Shown here one piece after another: positions 24,701 to 29,524 of a stretch of DNA of 64,000 nt; the first letter of the stretch is position 1; each line of letters starts with the position of its first letter. Origin of the DNA: G963675935 sp963675935. GTDB taxonomy: Bacteria; Planctomycetota; Planctomycetia; Pirellulales; Thermoguttaceae. The DNA lies in contig CAXXPV010000006.1 of assembly GCA_963675935.2 (NCBI GenBank), positions 116,162 through 180,161 of the forward strand, in the 5' to 3' direction. The notes under the pieces are model-generated. The model saw only the letters and a list, made by a program, of their open reading frames with translations. It had not been told where the DNA came from and did no database searches. Position numbers and translations under genes: made by a program.

Positions 24701-25929
24701 GCACATCGGCCAACTACACATTCACCATCGTGCCCGGTTCGTCCACCGCGCCGGTTGTCTCGGGCATCGCCGTCGGCGAGAGCGGTTCGTCGAATAAGAA
24801 CGGCAAACTCGAACCGACCGACAAACTGACTGTCACGTGGCGAGCCACCGCCACCAAGGGCATCGCCTCGCAAACCGTCACCGTCGACGGCAAGACGATG
24901 TCCGCGGCCAAGGCGATCACCGGCACCTCGAATTTCTACTGCTCGATCGGAACCTGGGCCATCGGCACGCACACCGTCAAGGTCACGACGACCGACAAGG
25001 CGGGCGTCAGGAATTCGGCCTCCAAGACGTTCTCCGTCGTGCCTGCCAACGCGGGCGCGGCGCCGGTTCTCACCGGCGGCACCATCGGCGAGAGCGGTTC
25101 GTCGGATAAGGACAACATCCTTGAACCGACCGACAAGCTGACGCTCACCTGGTCCGCCACCGCCGCCAACGGCATCGCCTCGCAAGTCGTTACGGTTGGC
25201 AGCAAGGTGATCGGCTCGGGCAACTTGGTCGCCGGAACGTCTAACTACTGGTGTTCGCTCGGAACTTGGGCCGCCGGCACGTATAACGTCACAATCAAGA
25301 CGACCGACAAGGCGGGATTGAGCAGTTCCATTACGAAGTCGTTCACCGTGGATTCCGCCTTGACAGTCGATGCTTCGACCGCCGCGGACGGCTCGGCCGA
25401 CGCGGTGACCGACGCCCAAGTCGCCGCCATCGCCGACGCAGCCGCCGCTCGGTTGGAATCGCAGTTGGGCAGCCAGGTCGCCTCGACCTTGGCCGGCGTG
25501 ACCGTCAAGGTGGCGAACTTGCCCGCCGGAATCTTGGGCGAGGCCTCGGGCAACACGATCTGGATCGACGACGACGCGGCCGGCTACGGCTGGTTTGTCG
25601 ACGCCACGCCCGGCGATGACGCCGAGTACACATGGACCAGTTCGACCACGGCCACGGCCGTGACGAGCGTCGCGGCGAATCGCGCCGACCTCTTGACGGC
25701 CGTGATGCACGAAATGGGACACGTCCTCGGTTACGACCACTCGGCTTCGACCGATCTGATGAGCGCGACCTTGCCTTTGAGCGAGCGGCGAGTCTTGGCC
25801 GACAACAAGAGCGAATTGATGGCCGTGGCGGCGGCCGACAGTCTCTACAACAGTCGGCCGACGAGCACGAGCGTCATCGACGATCTGTTCGCCTCGTTCA
25901 ACGATGACGACAAAAAGTCCTGGTTGTAA
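3754..25929 (+). CDS. Giant secreted multidomain protein with four peptidase-like sites
   Basis: The product has 7,391 residues from the ATG at 3754, chosen because AGGAG at 3741-3745 is 8 bases upstream. Order of domains (approximate residues): basic N-terminus and LEPR-XLL-like motif 36-48; Asp-box (BNR/sortilin-like) beta-propeller 50-820 with repeats such as YRSTDGGTTF; SbsA-like Ig domains 830-1106; metzincin-like domain with HEIAHCLGFMH at 1312-1322 and a Met-turn EIMG; pre-peptidase C-terminal domain 1350-1466; beta-helix-like region with 'FEFD' modules 1528-2583; two further pre-peptidase-like domains 2630-2963; more FEFD modules to about 4430; IdeS-like domain 4483-4710; leishmanolysin-like domain 4830-5043; Ig-like; GEVED 5372-5556; SdrD_B-like; three Ig repeats 5666-6002; cadherin-like; SdrD_B-like; seven SBBP propeller repeats 6230-6688; four 102-residue repeats 6798-7203; C-terminal metzincin-like module with HEMGHVLGYDH at 7319-7329. 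It is probably extracellular or surface-bound. No C-terminal anchor is recognisable. Function is unknown; adhesion and protein degradation are inference. Confidence 0.9.
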   Translation: MGNWGILRRRSTAKSARTIQRKPQDSLSSRCYRGLRIEQFEERALLSIGTWSEIGPAPIYDGDTVTVAPVSSEGDYLNEVAGAITAVLAHPTNADILYVGTANGGVWRTANATAASPTWTALTDNMESLSIGSLAFDTTDTSYQTIVAGIAKLSDASRAGGVLNGLLYTSDGGGSWTQLDGDGLLDGKSCTGVAARGNTILVAVDNSKSGGYGDVGIYRSTDGGTTFAKVSSGSGGTTGLPGGIAYDLAADPTNSKVFYTAIVGADNYEGSNGIYKTTDTGATWTKVSSLALDAFLMTTTTTTTTSPYTTVGVTHRVQITVGNSGQVYVGIVNAAISASTQWELDYDQLVAVYRSGDGGTTWTAMDLPKAVEDGVSQAITFERDPAASGDLMGSLPSGQGTVHFSIVADPTNANIVYIGGDAQMTTTATSSSSTALLFRGNASLATGKQWTSLTGTNTASGSTPHAESRDMTFDANGRLIEVDDGGIYLRTTPTDATGDWYSLNGDLQITEITSIAYDTISNVVIAGTQDNGVAEQTASDSSVWREVTVGDGGDVAVVVDDASLAATGESYRYSSGAYLDDFTLRTIDAANNVVATVKPALIVIGTGKMTFAKFDGGQYDTPIAINAVDPSRLVIGGALSAYESSDRGATLNFLYEGGGANAMVYGGYIGTTAYVNVLWVATDDGVYLRTTGYGMLEKTNYSGGAALDIVVDPTNWKNAYVIDKSHVYVTTDAGESWTDITGIYAASGLRSLEYISSGSTGAVLVGGDQGVYRCQADSLGTWYALGADLPNAAVYDMDYDVEDDVLVIGTLGRGAWTLEDVRNEIFGTPRLLSVGLDATVYTSKVSPTLTTTPSEVILTFNDGQTIDASTLSGIQVTSAGENGLFYDAETNPYDTDDVVIDIGYVGIGDNPNEVVLRFSSTLADGSYHITLVGQGSDGEHLYYGPDGKVVAPLTNSAGVPIGFGDIIDPDTGEIYQDGVNYVWSFTLTLAPEVTAVVPQPITRASDGTLSQARNQIEVYFSQDMDAASAETLAFYQLISTQDTANTSDDVVFHPTSAVYNSATKMVTLTFAKDQSGTACSDLASLITSASASATGAFRLRVGNEYRAIVTTERSNLLGNDGADVASTFGGAWDLGSFTYTANTKTGQSWVVSGEVAAVVDYDLQWPGGQDDVGSRSLPEGATDVTAESHSYVDSGDTGNESGKAEITTYYYNFKSDYGVVDGSTLKNEVTETQKQRIREIYSLFTQYFGVQFIESADQGITFAVGDLRALDPSTTNDGGAAGMAGGSLAIVNSFYDWGNCVYGSSFMSTAMHEIAHCLGFMHSYDVAVSEIMGDSGSASTTSSESTFPGNVDINTGLYLYRADSMDVDMYKFTVDQTGTFSAEAIAQQLENASLLDTSIILYDANGNVIASNDDYYDDDSYLTVDLKAGTYYVGVSASGTTYDATEADSGIGGTTQGKYELRLNFTPKDNVQLTSDVGIALDGDTDGTAGGAYNFWFNVQTKSDDNTSPLDTDGHDNLVVPGGYSSFTDGQYFSLSDSTTTVTFEFDTSGNGVSSGRTAITLTSTANSASKVAAIIAEQINAAATASGLAITAQATADSGTVKLSGTTIQIEGLRNRTIFVDKAAPTTAVSGWVKASASSATCILPAGHGLVSGKFDISWSGGTRYTVNGTIVGNVLTLQGGNGADFVATGTTTVAVCLTDGTLAHPYTTIDAAVDASTSGDIIRVVGNNFANDNGGDGIIAVAGSQLADGQKFKISDATTSYVFELDNNNKVTTGNIRVAFTATDNAATVAKAIAAAINSISWIPTGLGTTTSARYAGGIYANATVSGDTVYVDGHTVTIDLGATKLKTTLQDNKAYEIGVDPLGNTLADGKKLEVPQGVTLMFDAGAVVKLRNANIDVGSSTVKIDRSEGAVQVLGTPDNDVWFTSYLNERIGTDSYTNTTSASAGDWGGLVFRNDYDYDEQEDDLTRIVLEQEGIFLDYVNNANISYGGGKVTVNGVTSVYDPIHMNEARPTVTYCTITNSADAAMSADPNSLLESQLHDSYGESVYTLDYNRVGPQLHGNTVADNSLNALFLRVTTEAGSSTETLDVAARYDDTDLVLALPENLTIAGDAGGAVAVTGTCPLTADGNSGIAVCARSELTDGDYFVLSDGPVQIRFEFDLAGNGVKSGTTEQPNLAITVPTGTSTAGIATLIAAKINAAATTYGLKITATAAGSAVNLSGTTVKIDGLTGVSARLGGRLMIDPGAIVKLSGTRIEVGIGAELIAEGTASDPIVFTSLLDDTYGAGSTFDTTNNDAAVTAAAGNWGGIYFSPTSTGSIDYIRMNYAGGSTAIEGRFATFAPIEIRQATVRVADSLFQDNTCSTTDDRNGRGSVSQSSVIYVLFSQPVIVNNTIRDNTAAAVCIDVNALNADNVADWGRSTGEAAAFDQYADNYGALVRGNLMTNNSVNGMVVRGGALTTEGIWDDTDIVHVVYSAIDIPNLSTYGGLRLQSSATASLVVKFSGHNATITAGGSPLEIEDRIGGTLQVIGTAAHPVVLTSLADDSVSAGYDPDYNPLYDTNNDGASTGTAGNWAGLELTEYSNDRNVAIILESEQSVGTTIEANGTTFTSQSLGQMASNSESGDETLRLGFEVEGEIDPTRLTDADVYSFVGYAGTEVWVTFDETTFSLDTFVELIDADGNVVASSDNWRDEAENSTLLKGGNLGLVDSDWGYEDNYSINPRNAGMRVVLPGVEGTQRTYYLRVTSKDGATSGHYQMQVKLSSTYEHPGSTVRYATIKYATNGISVYGQPDSSPLTSDVYDTEAPQNTTIVSNDTIATAQDAGNLLRSDNGSIDITGYISNYKDVDWYEFTATYGDSIQHIAGLSGDGSVYPVTIDVDYAAGMSRADIIVWVFDSSGTLILKGDQSNITDDNSSVLEGTSYDDLTAGSSGTTDAYIGPIYLMEGKTYYIAVTTVGAWATASTDTTIRWEPVDSVQRIAEDNIGSENNSALAEDPVSTLFEGTTPIELNTYASDFYLGDVTFYVLTDTDLYTVDPYTGTTETDVTDTGLLPETDSGALLTYGDIVMRNDGELYDATRGSTSALYDQNQTSGLISNVNTGDARTVYSITSDGLITYGLDGDSLEVEGDELGELGGVHIEAMAITDALQNRTMFLIGNTDTDVYGATYTDNLLYICTESGTAYDSINGADGTEQLTTNVVPLASLITGPQITTVAATDTSALVAAAEDLLDGTQVAITDESGDAVTFEFDCGPDVDMGDGVSAIRDGMTFTVNGKTFEFDGGPVMVFTTNAGGSRDGETFTVTDAAGQSTTFEFDTNNKLVDPLSGNIAVKFGVGATARAVASAAVAAINANTTIKAALGTVNGANTLARVSLINDNAALPTCTNNCVTIEGSAGANGGGGAVLIPFEETWDDAAFQTILTAAPNKYPASFGQHVVDIVNANVTGVTAAYADRTAGEGKNDRLTFNGATTFDLTGMNGAWTLRNGATHNATTYASKDGLQDSTSGNVIVEFNADDTSAEIAQKLAQAITAAGVANPDFTAAGTASGGAVQLTGLSDTVAPTADDPLKAEGEGSGGKITGMAFLDGKLYCVSENGGLYEIVNYDVSTFTSVEAANGGVNHIELVNPDGAHLRYIGTVETAAGDGVEFAGLTLGPQNVEDGMYADMFFGVSRTGSVYALAMNSDQTEVYKAPVFSDGATSIDTGLTSVSGLAFSTLDYNLWHVTNYRGGDDGHDTNTTYDQSRIPTAYPINGGTSYYFGIENPTVPTTISNQPDAMNYYYTNSDIYYTYDFAGGAYGSLSTETFDLTEYTANDCPTLYFEYYLDLGGPTDFDSARVFASVDGVSWVNLLADPTSGSVFVREGNISDSNGQWLQKSISLAAFAGMSDVRLRFDFTTAGDMHVGDSGTSESTTGAYLEALAGNLLVDGDTYSIDGQVFEFDMGMELDLPSAAGDTIADGETFTIQTRDAGGTLVTLQTFEFDNNPAAAGTPTVTPGNVAIPIALGDTTTTVAARIADIINKAGLVNIDGLAISATIYENRVLIDGAEGMTQSANPVIELAGTGCGVYDADSIPVVINSKMTAEEVAESMTMAYDQAFADGYVILAPEAADIADGDTFSITDDNHTTVVFEFDTNGALNDATARAVDISAATSAAEVASAIASAITASGLNITTTALDGGYLRLEGAAAYFTAGTSAVAGFATLKRDGSMLHVIDHAVDYTEDLETEILYSGVLPYSNELTGDHPSNPTYPFDRFCNFGRGQDNDNEGFYIDNIIVGFTERGQMATQASPGETTFAFADTKPKGVNTEGYYTVEIRKSEEYAVWPVMGTLVLTDSIDTNDRCADEYTLTASAANDISNLDTFNISDGVTSVTFQFVDSTLKNGNPNYVPVYFSANQTAAEVAATIVTAIHTLYANGTFDVDAYAIETGSFVYLHGAASVASGKTAGKGDIFNSDIGEDEIPSTSSDSATVVNKPLGFDGDTSAFGSIGDATPTGTTYLVYDDWGGTWYDAEKSASNTEDDDLCWAATASNVLAWTGWGSVLDLYTTDEIFQYFQDYWTDAGSFPTSAWVWWFQGWNPTEGNGASLDVKGGADFYSTLNVIENYIQYEEDTADALPAIDKFLNDGCGVGLGVYSDAGMAHAITAWGFTYDESNPDYYTGVYVTDSDDDKGGDDALAAPDELHYYAVKWSASEERWYLQDYYGTDDVYIGTVSGLLSRQVGVSATQYTDTGDKNLVEDQGQIILECNTILDSANYGIVVAASRTSDGVTTPGSPGVLAVVNSEELVPGVVIENNVIAYGGDGGIHISGNVDEAGESIGSTAIARVVNNTICGGLSVSTSQFDITLILGDGLTDSQKAVFEEAASRWESIIVGDVPDVITAEYGAIDDIVIDASGVYIDGSGGILGQAGPTMVRSDSYLPCAGIMQFDTADLADMEASGQLVDVITHEMSHVLGFGTIWSALGLLVGADGDDPQFTGAGAAAEYSAAFGLTATSVPVENTGGGGTRNSHWRESVFNNELLTGWLNAGNNPLSRMSAASMGDLGYVVDLSAADSYPLYGLISDSDSNESDSVTGELAVLDTPFILVDAEDTPDASVGGIGILVDGKASASILNNVVVNSATGIKVGYGCGTTVIGTTAYAGNGTDLTGAGETFGMHIESVDSIFVDAENGNFYPAANSPIIDSSLDSLADRESMTTVRDPLGIDESPILTPTEDLFGQLRVDDPSVSTPTGLGKNTYKDRGAVDRVDFDGPTASLASPVDNDTAGVDRDSTTGDVLIAMVGDSMYTQFDIQLSDSGSGIDDTTVTSDVLTLYQDGIKLNLGQDYFFRYDATNDRITLIPAAGIWTAGSTYTINLTTDIKDVAGTSIQPNRTDSTTRFSITLAGYDFGDAPMFVDAAHSVSATEFPEGAMHLVVPGVYLGKAITDEADATVNSTATGDSGDDGVVFEDSKYLVSTGVTETASVKTITVTASTAGFVNAWIDWNGDGVFDPTTEKISFIGNSTGAVVEGENTLTFAVPQGLTNIDGMDVFSTYMRVRFSTTGHLTDGTAMLPTGEASDGEVEDYIVSIIPTPGTISGSVSNDFDGDGTLDAGEPGLGGWTVYIDANGNGRLDYSEASTTTAADGSFTLVDVIPGVYTIREIVKSGWEMTDPFDGYFTATVTTDHDTSGNVFLNHDLVAPLAVSIEVDDGSGTVANPTNAATVYFTVTFSEPVTGVDVSDFALVASGGITGASIQDVTANPDGSYRVTVATGEGGGTLQLKLVDNDSIVDLSGNKLGGDGLGNGDLTGPALAIDKVVPTPSSITLVSASLTNAASAVFNVTFSESVTGVDSNDFEIVTTGSIAHASIQSIVLSNGVYVVTVATGTGDGTLQLNLVNDGSITDVAGNSLGGDLAGPSCTIDKTAPVVASIKRNDSNPTTASTVGYTVTFSESVTGVDVGDFIVTVSGPAGYSITSVTGSGTTYIVTVKTGSGDGTLRLDVNDNNSIGDAAGNKLGGSATHDGDYAAGEVYTIDRTHPTTLSLSNSRVAETAPTGTVVGVLSSTGPHSGAYTYELVSGTGSDGNASFRIVGGYLVTNATFDYDAKSSYQIRVRTTDSAGYSLDQTFTISVIAQAATISIGDLVWNDADKNGLQGSTESGVAGAVVELFCSPTGVIGGANDYSLGQTVTDGNGNYEFDGLLANLNYYLVFRSASGYTFTTANVGADDTLDSDVGSTGRTSLFTLTASSTAAVKSGFDAGLVAATATSYDFASALGSTGADAGRATAADSDGNVYVVGTFNGTVDFDLGAGAYSLTSAGGADVYIAKYSSSGALLWARAVGGAGDDSAAGITLTADGNVAVAGSFQGTADFLSGDGSATLTSAGSYDVFVLELDSAGGFVWAKGMGGAGDDVANAIAVDVSGNVYTTGYFQGTADFNPDAGSNTLTAIGPKDVFVSKLNAAGGYVWAERMGGTGWSQGTSIGNGIAVAADGNVYVIGSFQGTADFDASAAVSTLTCAGSTDVFLVKLTSAGGFGWVRGIGGSSEDYGTAVAVTADGNVAITGGFQGTVDFDPGTATYNLDSAGYRRLFVAEFESDGDFAWADGFGGTGWDLATGIAVDAAGNVYATGGFWGAADFNPGTATYTLTSAGQKDAFLLKLDTNGNFAWVQRTAGGTGDDCGYGVAIATNGAIYTTGYFNGTADFDPTSSTYSLTSAGGQDAFLSKFATELTVTINQGAAQTDPTLSTPVVFRVVFSAAVSDFTAADLTLGGTAAGTRLATITPVGTDGTTYDVSVTGMTGSGTVTAAIAADKAHSTAGKANTASTSTDNSVTYSVSKPVVSGIAVADSGSSKNGILEPTDTLTVTWVATAANGIASQTVKVDGTAVGTATAGSGSAYYCSVGSWALGDHTVVVTTTDALGVSTSANYTFTVVPSTVTAPVVAGLAVGESGSSNKNGKLEPTDSLTLTWAAESASGIASQTVTIDGKAITPVKAASSPYFYCSIGTWSVGTYTVKVTTTDTKGVSTSANYTFTIVPGSSTAPVVSGIAVGESGSSNKNGKLEPTDKLTVTWRATATKGIASQTVTVDGKTMSAAKAITGTSNFYCSIGTWAIGTHTVKVTTTDKAGVRNSASKTFSVVPANAGAAPVLTGGTIGESGSSDKDNILEPTDKLTLTWSATAANGIASQVVTVGSKVIGSGNLVAGTSNYWCSLGTWAAGTYNVTIKTTDKAGLSSSITKSFTVDSALTVDASTAADGSADAVTDAQVAAIADAAAARLESQLGSQVASTLAGVTVKVANLPAGILGEASGNTIWIDDDAAGYGWFVDATPGDDAEYTWTSSTTATAVTSVAANRADLLTAVMHEMGHVLGYDHSASTDLMSATLPLSERRVLADNKSELMAVAAADSLYNSRPTSTSVIDDLFASFNDDDKKSWL
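7360..7760 (+). other. Metzincin-like zinc peptidase domain 1 of the giant protein
   Basis: The domain shows the full zinc motif HEIAHCLGFMH (residues 1312-1322 of the giant protein), followed about 12 residues later by SEIMGDSG, which fits the metzincin Met-turn. A pre-peptidase C-terminal domain follows directly, as in many secreted bacterial metallopeptidases. Activity is inferred from intact ligands and general-base Glu. Confidence 0.75.
17200..17880 (+). other. IdeS/Mac (peptidase C66)-like domain of the giant protein
   Basis: The stretch contains DDDLCWAATASNVLAWTGWG (Cys4516), GMAHAITAWGF (His4632) and GVYVTDSDDDKGGDD (Asp4656). This order, spacing and wording resemble the papain-like C66 family, known from streptococcal IgG-cleaving IdeS, whose motifs read LCGAATAGNMLHWW, HAVTLWG and YVTDSD as I recall them. 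The catalytic triad looks complete. The substrate is unknown; there is no reason to assume immunoglobulin. Confidence 0.65.
18241..18880 (+). other. Leishmanolysin (M8)-like domain of the giant protein
   Basis: The domain has VITHEMSHVLGFGTIW (zinc His4937 and His4941), a gap of about 57 residues, then NSHWRESVFNNELLTGWLN with the presumed third ligand His4999, then LSRMSAASMGDLGYVVD. A distant third histidine followed by HWRESVF and a Met-containing ASMGDLGY segment is the hallmark of bacterial leishmanolysin-like peptidases. Confidence 0.75.
22440..23818 (+). repeat. Seven SBBP-type beta-propeller repeats in the giant gene
   Basis: The translated text repeats a unit of about 60-65 residues with the pattern DGNVYVTGSFQGTADFDPG...LTSAG..DVFLSKLDSAGGFVWA..MGG. 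Seven units would close a single seven-bladed propeller (residues about 6230-6688). The nucleotide copies are diverged, so the array is old. Confidence 0.8.
24145..25360 (+). repeat. Four tandem 102-residue Ig-like repeats in the giant gene
   Basis: Four consecutive units of about 306 bp each read PVVSGIAVGESGSSNKNGKL, then EPTDKLTVTW, GIASQTV, a YCSIGTW cysteine-containing strand, and HTVKVTTTDKAGV. Units 2 and 3 are most alike, which suggests local duplication. They lie between an Ig-like domain and the C-terminal metzincin-like module and probably act as a stalk. Confidence 0.8.
25363..25850 (+). other. C-terminal metzincin-like module of the giant protein
   Basis: The module begins near VTDAQVAAIADAAAARLESQ, contains GNTIWIDDDAAGYGWFVD and ends with LLTAVMHEMGHVLGYDHS plus a Met-turn-like DLMSATL. 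As I recall, the same combination of a GWFVD segment and HExxHxxGxxH recurs at the C-termini of many large planctomycete secreted proteins, so it may have a general processing or anchoring role (inference). Confidence 0.65.
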
Positions 25930-25957
25930 AAAACTCCTCGACATTCTCACGCTCCAA

Positions 25958-25988
25958 GTTGGGGTGGCAGTTCAACTGCCACCCCAAC
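25958..25988. terminator. 13-bp perfect hairpin after the giant gene
   Basis: GTTGGGGTGGCAG (25958-25970) pairs perfectly with CTGCCACCCCAAC (25976-25988) around a 5-base loop, 29 bases after the stop codon. No T-run follows, so it may be a factor-assisted terminator or a repeat element. Confidence 0.5.
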
Positions 25989-26010
25989 ACGGATGTCGGC
26001 CTTGACGTAT

Positions 26011-26038
26011 TTCGCATCGGCGGCTCTTCCTCTATAAT
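26011..26038 (+). promoter_or_regulatory. Promoter of the homocysteine methyltransferase-family gene
   Basis: A perfect TATAAT at 26033-26038 is preceded by TTCGCA at 26011-26016 with a 16-bp spacer. Transcription would start near 26045, which favours the ATG at 26073 over the upstream in-frame TTG (25959) and ATG (26037). Confidence 0.55.
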
Positions 26039-26072
26039 GGCGGAAAACCACCACGCCTTACGGACCGCCATC

Positions 26073-26948
26073 ATGCATCCGACCATTAAAAAACTCATTG
26101 CCGCCGGGCCAGTCGTCACCGACGGCGCCTGGGGAACCCAACTTCAACAACGCGGACTGCCGACGGGCGATTGCCCCGACACCTGGAATCTTTCCCACGC
26201 CGACAAAGTCGAGGAGGTTGCCCGCAGCTACGTCGAGGCCGGCAGCCGGGTGATTCTGACCAACACGTTCGGCTCGAATCGCTTCATCCTTTCTCGGCAC
26301 GGTTTGACCGGCAGCGTGGCCGAGATCAATCGGGCGGGCGTTGAAATTTCACGCCGGGCCGCCGGTGGCAAGGCTGCGGTTTTCGCCTCCGTCGGGCCCA
26401 CCGGCGTCATGCTCATGATGGGCGACGTGAGTCACGAGCAGATCAAAGACGCATTCGCCGAGCAGGTCGAAGCAATTGCCGACAGCGTGGCCGACGGCAT
26501 CGTCATCGAAACGATGACCGATTTGGACGAGGCCGCTCTGGCCGTGGAAGCCGCCCACAAAACGGGATTGCCGACGGTGGCCTGCATGACGTTCGACTCC
26601 GGCGCGAACAAAGACCGCACGATGATGGGCGTCACGCCCGAGCAGGCCGCCGAACGCCTCACGGCCGCGGGGGCCGACGTGATCGGCAGCAATTGCGGGC
26701 ACGGCATCGCCGGCATGGTCGGTGTTTGCCGCCGGCTCCGCGACGCGACGGATCGCCCAATTTGGATCAAGGCGAACGCGGGCTTGCCGGAGATCGTGGA
26801 TGGGCAGACGGTTTATCGGCAGACGCCCGACGAGTTTGCCGCGTATCTACCGGCGTTGATCGAGGCCGGGGCATCGTTCGTCGGCGGCTGCTGCGGCACG
26901 TCGCCCGAGTTTATTCGGGCCGTGGCCGGTGCGATTCGGCAAAACTAA
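26073..26948 (+). CDS. Homocysteine S-methyltransferase-family protein
   Basis: The 291-residue protein is a stand-alone version of the N-terminal homocysteine-binding TIM barrel of MetH. It begins VVTDGAWGTQLQQRG (the TDGAMGT signature) and has the zinc cysteines in GSNCGHG and GGCCGTSPEFI, which bind and activate the thiol of homocysteine. It lacks the folate- and cobalamin-binding parts of MetH, so the methyl donor is unknown; S-methylmethionine or a partner corrinoid/folate protein are options. The start was chosen from the TATAAT promoter at 26033-26038. It stands alone between the giant gene and the groEL1 control region. Confidence 0.85.
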   Translation: MHPTIKKLIAAGPVVTDGAWGTQLQQRGLPTGDCPDTWNLSHADKVEEVARSYVEAGSRVILTNTFGSNRFILSRHGLTGSVAEINRAGVEISRRAAGGKAAVFASVGPTGVMLMMGDVSHEQIKDAFAEQVEAIADSVADGIVIETMTDLDEAALAVEAAHKTGLPTVACMTFDSGANKDRTMMGVTPEQAAERLTAAGADVIGSNCGHGIAGMVGVCRRLRDATDRPIWIKANAGLPEIVDGQTVYRQTPDEFAAYLPALIEAGASFVGGCCGTSPEFIRAVAGAIRQN

Positions 26949-26960
26949 TGGGGGCGCGCG

Positions 26961-27084
26961 TAGGTTATGCTTTAGCATAACATCCGTGCCAATAGGACCT
27001 ATAAGACTCATGGGACGTATAGGTCCTATTCGTTCCATAGTCCCCATTGGAGTTAGCCAAGGTGTTATGCTGAAGCATAACCTA
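26961..27084. repeat. Opposed copies of a TATGCTNNAGCATAACCTA repeat around a 13-bp hairpin
   Basis: The 21-base element at 26961-26981 (each copy internally palindromic) and its near-perfect reverse complement at 27064-27084 flank another inverted repeat: AATAGGACCTATA at 26991-27003 and TATAGGTCCTATT at 27018-27030. A third copy of the outer element is at 57513-57533, so the family is dispersed. It lies 120-240 bp upstream of the sigma-54 promoter of groEL1. Use as an activator site is possible but not supported by its dispersal. Confidence 0.7.
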
Positions 27085-27202
27085 CGGCCTGCCAAAATGA
27101 CATGCCGCGAAAACCACCCCCGGGCGGCCCAGTCTGCGGCAACAAAACCGTGATGGCTTATCTCGTTGTGCCGTAATGGGTTGCGAGTTATTCCGCCATC
27201 GT

Positions 27203-27218
27203 TGGCACACCGCTTGCA
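27203..27218 (+). promoter_or_regulatory. Sigma-54 (-24/-12) promoter of groEL1
   Basis: TGGCACACCGCTTGCA matches the sigma-54 consensus TGGCAC-N5-TTGCW at every defined position, with GG at 27204-27205 and GC at 27216-27217 separated by the invariant 10 bases. Transcription would start near 27230, giving a leader of about 80 bases to the GTG at 27312. The leader contains an 8-bp complementary pair (27228-27235 with 27270-27277). No CIRCE element was seen. Confidence 0.75.
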
Positions 27219-27311
27219 ACTAGTAGGGCCAAAACTACCCGCGGCTGCCAATCGTGGTCGCGGTATGCCGTTTTGGCTCCGAAAAATAGCCAGCAACAGG
27301 AGGAATCCGCC

Positions 27312-29009
<1,698 letters not shown>

Positions 29010-29035
29010 TTTGTCATACTCTTAGTGGAGTAAAA

Positions 29036-29143
29036 AATAGCCGGGGGCTAACAGCCCCCGGAGTATGGCGAGAAAGCACCGCGGGCCGTTGGCCCCCGGC
29101 TACTGAAGAAAAGCACTCCGCGGGCCGTTGGCCCCCGGCTATT
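29036..29143. repeat. Block of three GC-rich palindromic repeats
   Basis: A 9-bp stem (CCGGGGGCT at 29041-29049 with AGCCCCCGG at 29053-29061) is followed by two copies of a CCGCGGGCCGTTGGCCCCCG unit starting at 29079 and 29118. All belong to the family that recurs at 31169, 34295, 38847, 42170, 50993, 56386 and 57539. The first hairpin, 27 bp after the groEL1 stop, may help transcription end. Confidence 0.75.
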
Positions 29144-29204
29144 GTGTGAAAAGTTAGCCAAATAACCAATAAATATCAGCACCATCAAATCGAGGAATCC
29201 GAAC

Positions 29205-29504
29205 ATGAAGGAACTCAACCTGAAGCCGTTGGACGATCGCGTCGTTGTGGAACCGATGGAAGCCGAAGAGATGACCGCCGGCGGCATCGTGTTGCCTGAC
29301 ACCGCCAAGGAAAAGCCGCAGCGCGGCACCGTGTTGGCCATCGGTCCCGGCAAGCTGCTCGACAGCGGCGAGCGCGGCAAGCTCTCGGTGGCCGTCGGCG
29401 ACGAAGTGATTTACGGCAAGTACAGCGGCAGCGAGATTGAAGTCGACGGTCGCGATGTGAAGATCGTTCGCGAGTCCGACATTCTGGCCAAGATCGTCAA
29501 GTAG
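29205..29504 (+). CDS. groES: Co-chaperonin GroES
   Basis: The 99-residue protein is a typical Cpn10: LKPLDDRVVVEPMEAEE at the N-terminus, the mobile loop TAGGIVLPDTAKEKPQRG that docks on GroEL with its Ile-Val-Leu motif, and GDEVIYGKYSGSEIEVDG near the end. GAGG lies 9 bases before the ATG. groEL2 begins 20 bp downstream, so the two form an operon; the product probably serves both GroEL paralogs because no second groES is visible. Confidence 0.96.
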   Translation: MKELNLKPLDDRVVVEPMEAEEMTAGGIVLPDTAKEKPQRGTVLAIGPGKLLDSGERGKLSVAVGDEVIYGKYSGSEIEVDGRDVKIVRESDILAKIVK

Positions 29505-29524
29505 TAAATAAAGGAACGCCAACA

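Noticed and set aside
27100..27311. CIRCE (HrcA) operator before groEL1
   Set aside because: No TTAGCACTC-N9-GAGTGCTAA-like sequence is present; the region has a sigma-54 element instead.
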